Below, in pieces: positions 27,194-38,900 of a stretch of DNA of 64,000 bases. Every line of letters starts with the position of its first letter. Within the stretch, counting starts at the first letter, position 1. Position numbers and translations under genes: made by a program. This DNA comes from Psoroptes ovis. Taxonomy: Eukaryota > Arthropoda > Arachnida > Sarcoptiformes > Psoroptidae. The stretch covers positions 434,001 to 498,000 of the forward strand of contig PQWQ01000026.1 of assembly GCA_002943765.1 (NCBI GenBank), read 5' to 3'. The notes under the pieces are model-generated. The model saw only the letters and a program-made list of their open reading frames with translations. It was not told the origin of the DNA and did not search any database.

Positions 27194-27828
27194 CCCACAG
27201 ACTAATGTTCAATAAATTTTTTTGTCGCCCGAATGTCCATTGAAAAGAAACCAAAAAACAAACAAACAATTTAACCTTGAACGTGTTGAATTTGATTTGT
27301 ACACCTCTTAATGTGTTTCAATTGTGTGCATTTGTATGATATGACTCATTTGATTTTATTTTTTTTCTGTCGTGATTTATCATGGAAAAAATAAATGAAT
27401 AAATAAATGATCATTTGCTCGATTCAAATTGCTCCAAAATTTATTTTAAATTGTTTTAAAGTGCACAGCATTTTACAACAATTTTTCTGTATTTTATTCT
27501 CCACACAAACATGAAAATTAAGTTTTCATAGTTGAAACACTGTACACAAAAATCCGTTTTCGGCAGATTGAATTATATGTATTGCAATTTTTTTTTATTG
27601 TATTGAACCAGTCAATCAATTTTTATTTTAAATTCGACCATCAATGCATCACCATGTTGATTTATTAATTTAATTTTGTGTTTGTGCCATATAAATATTA
27701 TTAATTTCCAATTGTTTATTTTGATATAATTGGAATAAATATTTTTTTGAATGAAAACTATTGTGTTTTAAACAAATCTTGTTCCTCGTATTGCCTTGTG
27801 GTCATCTATACGCTGAAAATGTAATGAA

Positions 27829-29053
27829 CTATAGCCTTAGATTTTTTCAAAAAAATTGGCATCTTTTTTCAAAATTTATCATTTTTTCAAAAAAATCTAA
27901 TGCTATACAACGCCATCTTTTTTCGAAATTTTTCATTTTTTCAAAAAAACCTAAAGCTATCCAGCGCCAAAATTTTTGAAAATTTCGAAAAAATCTAAGG
28001 CTATCCATCGTCAAAATTTTTCAAAAAATCGAAAAAATCTAAGGCTATCCATCGTCAAAATTTTCAAAAAATCGAAAAAATCTAAGGCTAACCATCGTCA
28101 AAATTTTTGAATTTTTCGAAAAAATCTAAGGCTAACCATCGTCAAAATTTTTGAATTTTTCGAAAAAATCTAAGGCTAACCATCGTCAAAATTTTCAAAA
28201 AATCGAAAAAATCTAAGGCTATCCATCGTCAAAATTTTTGAATTTTTCGAAAAAATCTAAGGCTAACCATCGTCAAAATTTTTGAATTTTTCGAAAAAAT
28301 CTAAGGCTAACCATCGTCAAAATTTTTCAAAAAATCGAAAAAATCTAAGGCTAACCATCGTCAAAATTTTTGAATTTTTCGAAAAAATCTAAGGCTAACC
28401 ATCGTCAAAATTTTCAAAAAATCGAAAAAATCTAAGGCTATCCATCGTCAAAATTTTTGAATTTTTCGAAAAAATCTAAGGCTAACCATCGTCAAAATTT
28501 TTGAATTTTTCGAAAAAATCTAAGGCTAACCATCGTCAAAATTTTTGAATTTTTCGAAAAAATCTAAGGCTAACCATCGTCAAAATTTTTGAATTTTTCG
28601 AAAAAATCTAAGGCTATCCATCGTCAAAATTTTTGAATTTTTCGAAAAAATCTAAGGCTAACCATCGTCAAAATTTTTGAATTTTTCGAAAAAATCTAAG
28701 GCTAACCATCGTCAAAATTTTCAAAAAATCGAAAAAATCTAAGGCTAACCATCGTCAAAATTTTTGAATTTTTCGAAAAAATCTAAGGCTATCCATCGTC
28801 AAAATTTTTCAAAAAATCGAAAAAATCTAAGGCTAACGATCGTCAAAATTTTCAAAAAATCGAAAAAATCTAAGGCTAACCATCGTCAAAATTTTCAAAA
28901 AATCGAAAAAATCTAAGGCTATCCATCGTCAAAATTTTCAAAAAATCGAAAAAATCTAAGGCTATAGTACGTGGAAATTTTTGAATTTTTCAAAAAAATC
29001 TAAAGCTAAGTCTTTGGAAATTTTTGAAAATTTCGAAAAAATCTAAGGCTACA
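27829..29053. repeat. ~43-bp satellite array (about 28 units) between convergent genes
   Basis: Tandem units of 43-44 bases with the core AATCTAAGGCTAACCATCGT. Two unit types alternate irregularly: one with TTTTTGAATTTTTCG (44 bases), one with TTTTCAAAAAATCG (43 bases); a second polymorphism is TAACC/TATCC. The central units are nearly identical and edge units are diverged. The left edge (27831-27848, ATAGCCTTAGATTTTTTC) is an exact inverted copy of the unit core plus CTATAG at 28948-28967. The 44-base type contains the palindrome TTTTTCGAAAAA. The array separates the GPCR 3' end from the OXR1 3' end. Unique spacers are absent, so it is not a CRISPR-like array. Confidence 0.95.
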
Positions 29054-29749
29054 TGATTTTCAAAATTTATTAATCAAAGATTTAGAATTAAGCTTTTATT
29101 ATGGCTAATAATACATCTCTTATGAATTTTTACTATTGCATATAACATTTTAAAAACGGTAAATTCACATGCTTATTATGATTGTATTTCGATAGTGTTT
29201 GATTGTATTAAAGTATTTTTAATCATTTTTAACAACGAAAACAAATTAAAACATTTTAACAATAGACAACATCCAATTGAATGATTGTTGCATATTTTAT
29301 GATTAGTTTAATGGACAATTTCAATTACATTTTGATAACTTTCGATTATATTTGATTCAAATCACAACAAATTATATTTTTTTTATGAGTCTGTGTATGT
29401 CTGTATATGTCTTGTCTTGTTGATTTATGATCGCGTATACATTTGAATGATTAGAAAAATAATTTACATTTTTTGGACACATTTTCGATTCGTATTCATA
29501 TCAGTCATCATATTGTTCCATGAGTAATTGTTCATTATTTATACTTATCAAATTTTTTTCAGTGTCCAGAATTAATATATTTTCAATAATCTTATGAAAA
29601 AATATCATAAACTTCTCGAAATTGCTCATTTGGCTCATTGACTACATTTTTCCAAAAAGAAATACATATTAAATGCCATTTGTTTAGATGATTGTCGATA
29701 AATTGCAATATTGAAATATTATCATATTTCAATATTTGAGAACTCGTCT

Positions 29750-32700
29750 TCAAACAAAGCCCCAACATTCAATCGATTTAACAACGAAATCTTCTTCTGA
29801 TGATAAAGTTCGATTGCCAAATGTTTTACATGGATGCGAACTGCCATGGTATAGATCTCCATCTAACCATAGACCAAAGTTTCCTCTGCAATTAAGAAAA
29901 AGAAACGAACATTGTTTTGAAGTGTTTATATTAAAAGATGTACTTACTCTCCAGCACCGATCGAAATAGAATCAAGATTTCCTTGAATGAAAAATATGTT
30001 TTCACCAGTCCATGGAAAGCATTCAAAAGTTGGATAGAATGTAAAAAGAAAAGTTTCTCCAGTGCCATAAAAGTGATCCGAAGTATGTAAATTATGAGAC
30101 AATAATGCACCGAATTTAGCATTGTTTGTATCTTCGATTATGAGTAAAACAGGCGAATCGAATTGCTTCATATCACGATACAATGTATTCAAGCTAAATC
30201 CATGTTGCGAGCTTGAATAAATGAGCCTCCACGAATAACCTTCAGCACGTGCTGGTAAATGCTTTAATAAACATTGAATTATGTCGGCATCCAACAATTC
30301 GCTTGTGCCTATCAGTTCGGGCATAATTGGTTCATTGCTGAATTCAAGATCATAGCGCTCTGCGAATCCATGTTCATCCGATGAATTTGATACCTTTGAA
30401 TTTGTCCAAATGTAATTTATAATCACAAATAGATGAAAATATATGAAAACTTACATTCCATTCGGTAGAGAAATGGTCTTCAACCAATTTCAGGAAATGT
30501 AATGGACTACGGCGCCAAAATCGCTGTGATTGATCTGATTTACTGTTACTTTCATCCAAAGAAGATGCTTTTCCTGCTAAATCTGCAATGACCCGTTGTG
30601 AACATCTTCTTTGACCAGTAGATGTACCACTGACGCTTGTATTATCAGTTTCTGTAGATTCTTCTTCTTCATCATCAGTAGTGATAGGCTCTAATCCACG
30701 TAGGTCACAATCTGTAAGGTCATCAACATCACCATAAATTTCAGGAGCCCATTTTTTGAAGAAATGATATAAATTTCTCGCTTTATCTTTCGGTATACTG
30801 AACCAATATTCACGTTGATAACGATTCTTATCTACGATGAATGAGATTGAAATGTGCATCAATATACATGAAAATGATACTTACCACCAAAAGTTGACGA
30901 CTGTTCATTTTGCTTTTGAACATTTTTACGATATTTTCCCATTCGAATACATAGATACAATGGTGCGTCTTTACTAATGCGTGCTGGTTGTGGTATTAGT
31001 TCTTATTTAAGAAAAAAAAATTCAATCAGTATTAATCAAAGTTATATTTGTATATTGTAAAAGGAAAACTTACTATCGAAATTTTCAAACGCATCAATTT
31101 TTTTCGTCACCATATTACAATAACCGACTGGCTTACCATCTGATTGTTCTAAATGTTCATTCAAATTCAAATCACTTTTCGATCCGAAAGATGAACCAAT
31201 ACTGGTACCTCGTACTAAACCAGTAGAAAAATCCATAATATTTTTTGGTGTTGCTAATACTTTTGTGAAGCCAGTTTTCGTAACATTCATGGTGGTGGTT
31301 AGACCAGATTTCGTGGCATTTAAGCCAGTACTTAAGCCCGATTGTGTAGCATTTAATCCTTTACTTAGACCAGTGCGAGTTGCATTTAAACCAGATTTCG
31401 TTGCATTCAAACCAGTGCTGATTCCCGTTTTTGTTAAATTTCCGATGGATTCCACAGGATTCGATAATCGCTTAAGCATTTGTCCACGTCGATTTTCGCC
31501 AGCAGCAGATATTCGATGATTAGCCGCCGGATTACGCAATTCTACTGGGTCGGAAAATGCTTCATCAGCAGAAATAGCTGAATGTAATGTTTTACATTCA
31601 CTCGAAGTTGGACATTTTTCATCAATCAAATTATCGCTACAACTTTGAGCTTGTAATGGTGCTGAATGACGTTCTGACAAGGCAATTTTAGCCATTTGAT
31701 TGACAACTGGTTTCTGTCGATTAACACCAGCACTAACTGCAGAATCAGCTGTCTCATCCATTGATGTCATCATGAGATCTAAACTGGAATTGACATCAAT
31801 CGAAGTATTCAAGTTTGTTGTAGATGCTTCGGTAGTTTCAGATGGAGGTTCTTCTTCATCTTCAGCATCTTCTACTTCAATTGAGACGCGGTTCTTGACA
31901 CTCACATCTTCTTGTGCAATATCAGTCGGAAATTTATGTGATTTATCTTTTTCTGAGGAATTTTTCGTAACATTATCGGCTAATGGTGGCACAGAGGTCG
32001 ATTTATCATTTGTTGATTCCACTATTTTACCATTTGATTCAGAACTTGGTTGTGAAATTTTTTCTTCTATGGTAGCTTCCAAATTTTTTTCGCTTGATTT
32101 TTGAATTGTATCAAAACCAGCAGTATCATTGACAATATTTTTCTTTGCATAAACATTTTCGAGATTTTCTTCAATAATTCCTCCACCGACACCTCCAAAA
32201 CCATCTTCATCATTGGCATAATAAACTGATGGTTTAGGTACTGATGGAACGGCTTCAGGTGCATGCTTAACACGCATGTGTGCTATGTCCGAATAGAGAG
32301 CTGTACGCAACACAAGGTCGATTGGTATTGTTACATTATAGAAATCGGATCCATGTTCCACCACTAATGGATCAGAAACATTTGAATCAAACATCAAAGC
32401 GTTAGGTGTGACTAACAATACACCACAAACAACACCTTGCCCATCAGTTATGTAACGAACATTAATTTTCAGGAATCGTTCCAAACATTCACGGTCGGCT
32501 GGATCAATTGTTGAAGCCGTTGGTTTAGCAGATGTGACAAGCATCGATTGTAGTTGGGGTTCAACACCAAAAACCGGCTTTGCGGTGTGCGGCAATTCTT
32601 CGTCATGACCAGAAGTTGGTTCTGAAATCGTATGCATAAGTGGATTATGTGCTGTCGCAGTAGTTTTATCAGCATTCGATGCATTAGGGCAAACATCATC

Positions 32701-33392
32701 AATTATTTTAGCGACTGTTGCAGAGCACCTTTCAGCATGACCCGGCAACGCCGTACTACCACTATTAGAATGATTATCGCTGATTTGTCTCGTAAGTTTA
32801 GGATCATTAGGGGTATTGGGAGGTGCTATACCGACTTCAGCACTTGTTTGTCGAGCTAAGAGGCCACCATCAGTCGATAAACTTGACACATGATTACCTT
32901 TCGGTACATACAATATCTATTCAAAAATATCAAGAAAAACAATAGATAAACTTTGAATTATTTTTTTTTAATAATCTTACCTGACCAGGAAAAATAAAAT
33001 GACCAGAACGGCGATTAATGCGCGTCAATTCTGATGGAGTAGTATGAAAACGTGCTGCTATAGATGTAAGTGTATCATTGGCTTCAACCTGAAAAACAAA
33101 TTTTGCATTCAAATTATTACATTAATCAATAGCAATATGTAGGGAAATGGAAAAAATCATAAAGTAAAGTATGTTAAGTGAGAGTAAAGTATGAAAGCTG
33201 CAAATTAGAAAAATTGACTGGCTATTGAATTGAAAGAACTAATGAACTATTTAGACTGATTGATATAAATGAATAAATAAATGAATATGGAAAGGGAAAA
33301 CAATTTACCACATATTCAATCGTATTTTGTGGTTGTGTTAAAGAACGTGATAATGGCATTTTATTTTGTTGACTATTGTTGTTGGATTGCAT
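29750..33392 (-). CDS. OXR1: OXR1/NCOA7 (mustard) orthologue: LysM-GRAM-TLDc protein, seven exons
   Basis: Minus-strand exons 33392-33309, 33088-32981, 32916-31074, 31001-30885, 30831-30455, 30393-29948 and 29885-29750 join in frame to 1036 residues with GT..AG at each junction. Domains in order: LysM across exons 1-3 (TIEYVVEANDTLTSIAARFH to GQILYVPKG); a GRAM-like block near residues 203-285 (FLKINVRYITDGQGVV, VTPNALMFD); a long acidic Ser/Glu-rich linker; an 11-residue repeat tract near residues 555-613; the PQPARISKDAPLYLCIRMG block; and a complete TLDc domain from about 866 to the end, closing with GNFGLWLDGDLYHGSS and SIECWGFV. OXR1-family proteins protect against oxidative stress, and TLDc domains bind and regulate the V-ATPase. 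ATG 33392 is the first in frame. AATAAA on the minus strand lies near 29095-29100. An earlier or alternative promoter giving a short TLDc-only isoform is usual in the family but not visible here. Confidence 0.94.
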
Positions 33393-35934
33393 TGTAATAA
33401 TATAATAATCAAATCGTTCCACATTTGTGTTCGATTCTTGAGTCTTCGTTATTATTATGGATAGATATCAATTTAAATCGTTATCATTATCATCGCTCTC
33501 ATCTAATTATAAAGCTTTTTTTCTTTTCATTAATAGCAATATGAAAGCACAATAATATTGATAAATTGATTATACCAGTTCATTAAAATTTTTATGACAA
33601 GCTGTTTTCAATTTGAAATTTCACCAAAATCCAAAACGATTAACTACAAACTTGTAAAAAATATTGAAAATATATTAATTCATTTAAACAATACATTAAG
33701 TATGGAAAATAATAATTAGTTAAATATTTCAATCGATCCAATTATCCTCATTAACTTACCAAAGAAATTAAATTCAATAAAAAAAAATACATTCAATTGC
33801 ACCTCGGTAAAGCTAAAACAAACACTCACAATGAAAAAACAAATACGAATTTCTGGGTCCTGTTTGTCATCTCAACAACACACTCTCATAGTTTGCCTTA
33901 GTCCTTTTTCTCCACACATCTATCTATCGCTCCGTAAAGGTGCACGTTAAAAACAAATTAAATACGCCGACGCCAAAACGTTAGAATCGATAGAGTTTTA
34001 TGAGTAGTTCACACAACTAACTTTCAAAAAAATCAAATTGTAAGGACTTTTGTTTCATAGATAATTTTGCTTCTTCCATTCGAAAGCAAATATATAATCG
34101 AACTTTGATAAATTATAATTGATATCTAAAAGCAATGTCAATGTCGATAGCCATAGTCATAACATTGATGACCGCTTTCAAAAAAGAAAAAAACTATTGT
34201 AAACATTACTAAAATGACCCCCGCGCGTTTGAAAGCATCAAAATAAAATGAAAAAAAAAACTTGCAGTTTATATAGAAATATGAAAATTCAACCATTACT
34301 ATGACAGGTGTTGTTGTTGTTGTTGTCTTTATATTACAATGCCACCAATCGCTGTTTATAAACTGTTTGAAAAAAAAAAAAATGATTCACATTCATTCAG
34401 CCAGCCATTTACCGCAAGTAATTATCTAATTAATTTATTAAATCAATTTAAGTTCATTGGTCAGACAAGGACAATGAAAAAATTCGTTGCCGCAAATTAT
34501 TCAAAACACATTGGAACACCCGAATCGAATTCGAACATTCGGACAAGGCTATCGTTCATTTATCAAACACATGTATAACAATTCAGTAATTGAAACAAAA
34601 ATCTATTTCTATGTTCATTAATCATCTAAGAAACAAACAAACAAGACAAGACAGATAGTATTCATTCATTTACTTTCATTCCATATTCGCAGACAAATTC
34701 AATTTTTGTCTTGAATATCTCTAAATCTAGAATGATGTATTACTCCTAGCGTATAGACACTAAATACAGTGTTTAAAGTTTTTTTTTTTTGGAGTTTTAA
34801 AAATGATTTTCGTAGTTTTTAAATTAAATTTCTGTTTAGTTTTGAAATTGAATTTTGTGATTAGAAATTTAATTTTCGGAATTGTAAAGTTTAACTAAGT
34901 AAATATAGCTCAATTTGATAATATTGTATTAAGGCTTTTTGCAATAATCAGGAAATAATTACAAATAAACTGATGGTTTGCCTTGTGAATTTGTCGATAT
35001 ACATGCAAATATTAATATTTACGAAATCGAACTTTAAAATTACGAAAATAAACTATAAAACTATGAAAATTTATTTTAAAACCCGTAATGAAAACTCAAA
35101 ACCCTTTGATACAAATATGATAAATTTTAACTAAAATCTTCAATGAAAACAAACAAAACATATTTGCTTATAGATGCATTAGCGAAATATAAATATACAT
35201 TTTTCAATTGAATCAAACATACGAACGTTTCAGTCAATTCTTAAAACTCAAAAAAACAATAAATATTAATACTTACCCTGGCATATAATCAAATCAAATC
35301 GATGCACAATTCGATTAATTAAAAGATTATTTTGGAATGCAAAAAAAAATATAAATCAATCAACTTTAATCTGTTTGCTCAGATGTTTTCATTTTTTTAA
35401 AAACAAAATCATAAAGTTATCAATCTCAAACACACAAATTCAATCGAATGTTTATTGAAATGGATAAACAAACAAACAAAAAAAAAATTATGAACATGAT
35501 AAAAACAAGCCTCATTCATAATAAACGTATAATTAGTTGTGAGGAGAACCCTATTGGGTTGCAATAGTCTGTTGGGTGGCAATAGGCACCTCATATATAA
35601 ACGATGTACACTCCAGCCATCTAGTCACTGTTCACTATAGTCTTTCGTTCATGCAACATAATTTTTTTTAATCAAAAAGAAAAAAATTTAAAAATTTAAT
35701 TACAATTACACAGAAATAACAATTAAAAGATGGATAAAAATTTAACAATTATTTGTATTTATCATATTTATATGATAGGAAACAAAACAATCGGAAAAAT
35801 ATAATAACGATTAGAAGAAGATTATTCAACAAGATAGAAGATTGTGCTGAAACATTTACAATGCATTTGAATATATAATATACATTTGATTCATAAAAAT
35901 TGAAATGGAAGAGCTGGAGAATAATGATAATTTT
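33393..35934. other. Intergenic region between OXR1 5' end and DOCK 3' end
   Basis: I found no convincing gene. It must contain the OXR1 5' UTR and promoter. At 34750-35110 there are AAATTTAA-rich runs of the form GTAGTTTTAAAATTTAATTT. An LTR- or promoter-like block lies at 35537-35658. Confidence 0.5.
35537..35658 (+). mobile_element. Possible LTR remnant or TATA promoter block
   Basis: A GC-richer island: two imperfect direct copies of a 16-base word (TATTGGGTTGCAATAG, then TGTTGGGTGGCAATAG), an ATATATAAAC TATA-like box at about 35593, and ATGCAACA at the right. TGTTGGG at 35570 and GCAACA at 35658 would fit the short inverted ends of a BEL/Pao-type LTR, but no target duplication is evident and 89 bases is too short for a full LTR. 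It could equally be a promoter for an unseen plus-strand transcript. Confidence 0.35.
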
Positions 35935-38900
35935 TCAACAATAAGGATCGAATGTATGTCCAGATATAGTATCAAATATGATTGTTGGTATATATGTACA
36001 ATTGTTGTTGAGGAAATTGAGCTCATTTTTCAATTTTTCGAAATTCATTTTCAAATTATTATGATATTCAATTTGATTCGATTTGATTAATCTTTCATTT
36101 AGTTTCAATGCACTTTCACATAAATCTAAAAATTGTTCGAATAAAAATTTTAAATGTTTTTGACTTTCTGTTTCGATTTGTTGTACACCATCACCACCAC
36201 CACCACCATTTGCATCTACATAATCATCATCATTATCATTAGTTGAGTTAGCAGCGGCGTTACCATTATTGCTACCACCATCATCCGAAGATTTCAAGAA
36301 AGCATTTGCATAAGCTATTGGACCGCAATTCACTTGACAATTGACCGATCCTTGAAGAACTAATTGTAGATGTTTAACATCTTGATTCATGATCACAAAT
36401 TCCAACTGTCGTACACGTTCTTGCATCTCATCAATAGCAACATCGATTGGATTGAGTATTATTTCTTTTTTTCTCATAATTGGTGTACGTTTGAGAAAAT
36501 ACGGGAAACTATTAGTCGCGGTCAATATGACCCGCTTCTTGTATTGTTCAGCAACCGAATGAGCAATCTTATTACCTAAACGTTGTTCATATACGAATTG
36601 TTGAATGCCAATATTTTTTTCAAATTGATTTCGAGCATTTTCAATATAAGGTGTTACGTGTGTCACTACGATGATAAGATTAGAACATTGCTTACTGTTT
36701 GAAGTGTTGGCGGTAACTTTATCACTTGTAGAACCGATTTCACCGGGATCAGAATTTTCATTCATAGTTTCTATTTGTTGAATTACAGGTGAATCAGCAG
36801 CAAGAAATGTTGCATCTGGATACAGATTTTGCATCTTGGAAGTCATTTCAGCTAATGAAACTAATTTGGTCATTTTGTAAATGTATTCTTCTTTGTGGCC
36901 ACTGTTCAATTGATAGAATGCCACTCTAACATAGGATTGAAAATGTATGCATGAATAATGGATTATAATTTTTTATAGCTAAGACTAACCTGAAAAATGA
37001 ATCGAAAATACGCAATTTATTGGAATCATTGATTTCGATTATTTTTGCATAAATTTTTTCAATTTTCTCATATAAACCATGCAACTTTTTATAGTCGAAT
37101 TCATTTTCATAAACAGTAATCAACACTTTTAAAACATGAGGTGCAAGTTCATAGAGTTCAGCTTTTTCTAATAAATCAACACATCGATGAATCATCGTTT
37201 CTAATACCTCCAATGATACATGACATTCTTCCATTTCTAACCAATCAGATTCATGTTTGATTGAATCTTTTGACATAAGAATATTGTCAGACACTTTACA
37301 AATATGCATCATTCCATCGATTATTTGTACATCTTTTGATTTAAGTTGTTGAATCAGAATAGCAATCACTTGACATAAACATATGGCAGCTTCAGACCAA
37401 TCACCATTTTTTTGATGTACATCACAAAGATTTTCCAGCCAAGTACGCAATAGAGATCTCGAAGTACGAGCATATGAATTGGCTAATTGAAGTCTAAGTT
37501 CCGATGCTGAATACGGATCAAAATAATCTTCACGTATTTGTTTGGTTGCTTTCAAAATTTCTCTAATTCTTTCGATGATTGATTGTATTGATATTTCATC
37601 ACTATAATCATCTGAAACTTGAATCGATCGACAATCAGCGATAGCCAATTGCTCTAATCGGTTAAGCGATGAATGCAGATAAAAAAGACCATTCGTATCA
37701 CTTGATGCTAAACGAGACACACAAACAATTGTTTCGAATCGTGTACGCTTTATATTTTTAACGAAAAGACAATACTGAAAAATACCAAATTATTCAATCA
37801 AAAATTTGAACAAGGAAAAAAATGTTCTCTGAAAAACTCACCAACAAATCAGTGGCCCCTTGTCGTACTTTAGTCAATGATGAATTACAATAACGTATAA
37901 TTTTCGATATGATTGGTGATAGAAATGAATTTGAATTGAATAAAATCGTCGGGAATTTGTTCAAAAAAAATCTAAGACTATCAAACAAACAAACTAATAC
38001 TTGTTCACTTTGTTGTATTGTCATCATTGTATGATAAATCGATAATATTTGCGATGCATAATGATTGATTTCATTATTATTGTCTCCCAGATCGTCATAG
38101 AAATAAATATGAATGGTACGCAGCGTAACAAATGATGATTGAATCGATAGATTTTGTTGAAGTAAATGTTTAGCCAAGTAATTTTCACATCGATTATTAT
38201 TACCACCAAAAGCATAACTATCATTGAAAGTGTTTGATGCGTTCAACATTCCAACACTGGCACCACTTGTTGAATAATTGGGCATAGTTTTTGAACGATT
38301 ATCGCTGTTATTATTACCAGCCGTAACTAACTTGCGAGGTTTATATTCAAAACAACAGATAGTCAATTCTAAACAAAGCAATAAATCTTTACGATGATTT
38401 AGACTTAACAATTCGATGCGTTTACGATTTAAAATTTGTACGATGCACAGAAAACAAACCAATAAATCACGAATTTCTTCAATACTGAATTTGTCAAATC
38501 TTACAGCAGATGTGTTACTTGTACCGGCACCGCTAGTAGCAGCAACAATCGAGCCTGTACGGTTATGGCCATTACTATTGCTGCAAACAGGATTTATTAA
38601 ATTTGTGCGATTGTGTACGGCGGTTTCTTTTGCGGTCAAAGTATTCGAAGAGCCTATAGTTGATGTCGAACTGTAAGAACTAATCGAACTAAGAGTTGAC
38701 GAAATTTCTGAAGTGGAACGCATTAATATTGAGCTACTTCCGCCCGTTCCATGACCACTATCATTCATCTGATCAATGTGATTAGGCTTACAAAAAACAC
38801 CGGTGACCAATTTACTACCACAACTAATCGCATCAATGATTCGATCACAATTATCCAAAATGACCGGCAATAAAGGTAGATAAAGGCTTAAAATTTTTTC

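Noticed and set aside
27829..29053. CRISPR-like appearance of regularly spaced repeats
   Set aside because: The whole unit is repeated with no unique spacers, in a eukaryotic genome; it is a satellite.
31265..32104. Plus-strand frames with regular GFVAFKPVLKP-like repeats
   Set aside because: They are the complement of the 11-residue repeat and acidic linker of OXR1, which has clear domain support on the minus strand.
34339..34578. 79-codon frame with a fairly mixed composition
   Set aside because: No recognisable motif, no splice partners found, and it may just be OXR1 upstream sequence on the wrong strand.
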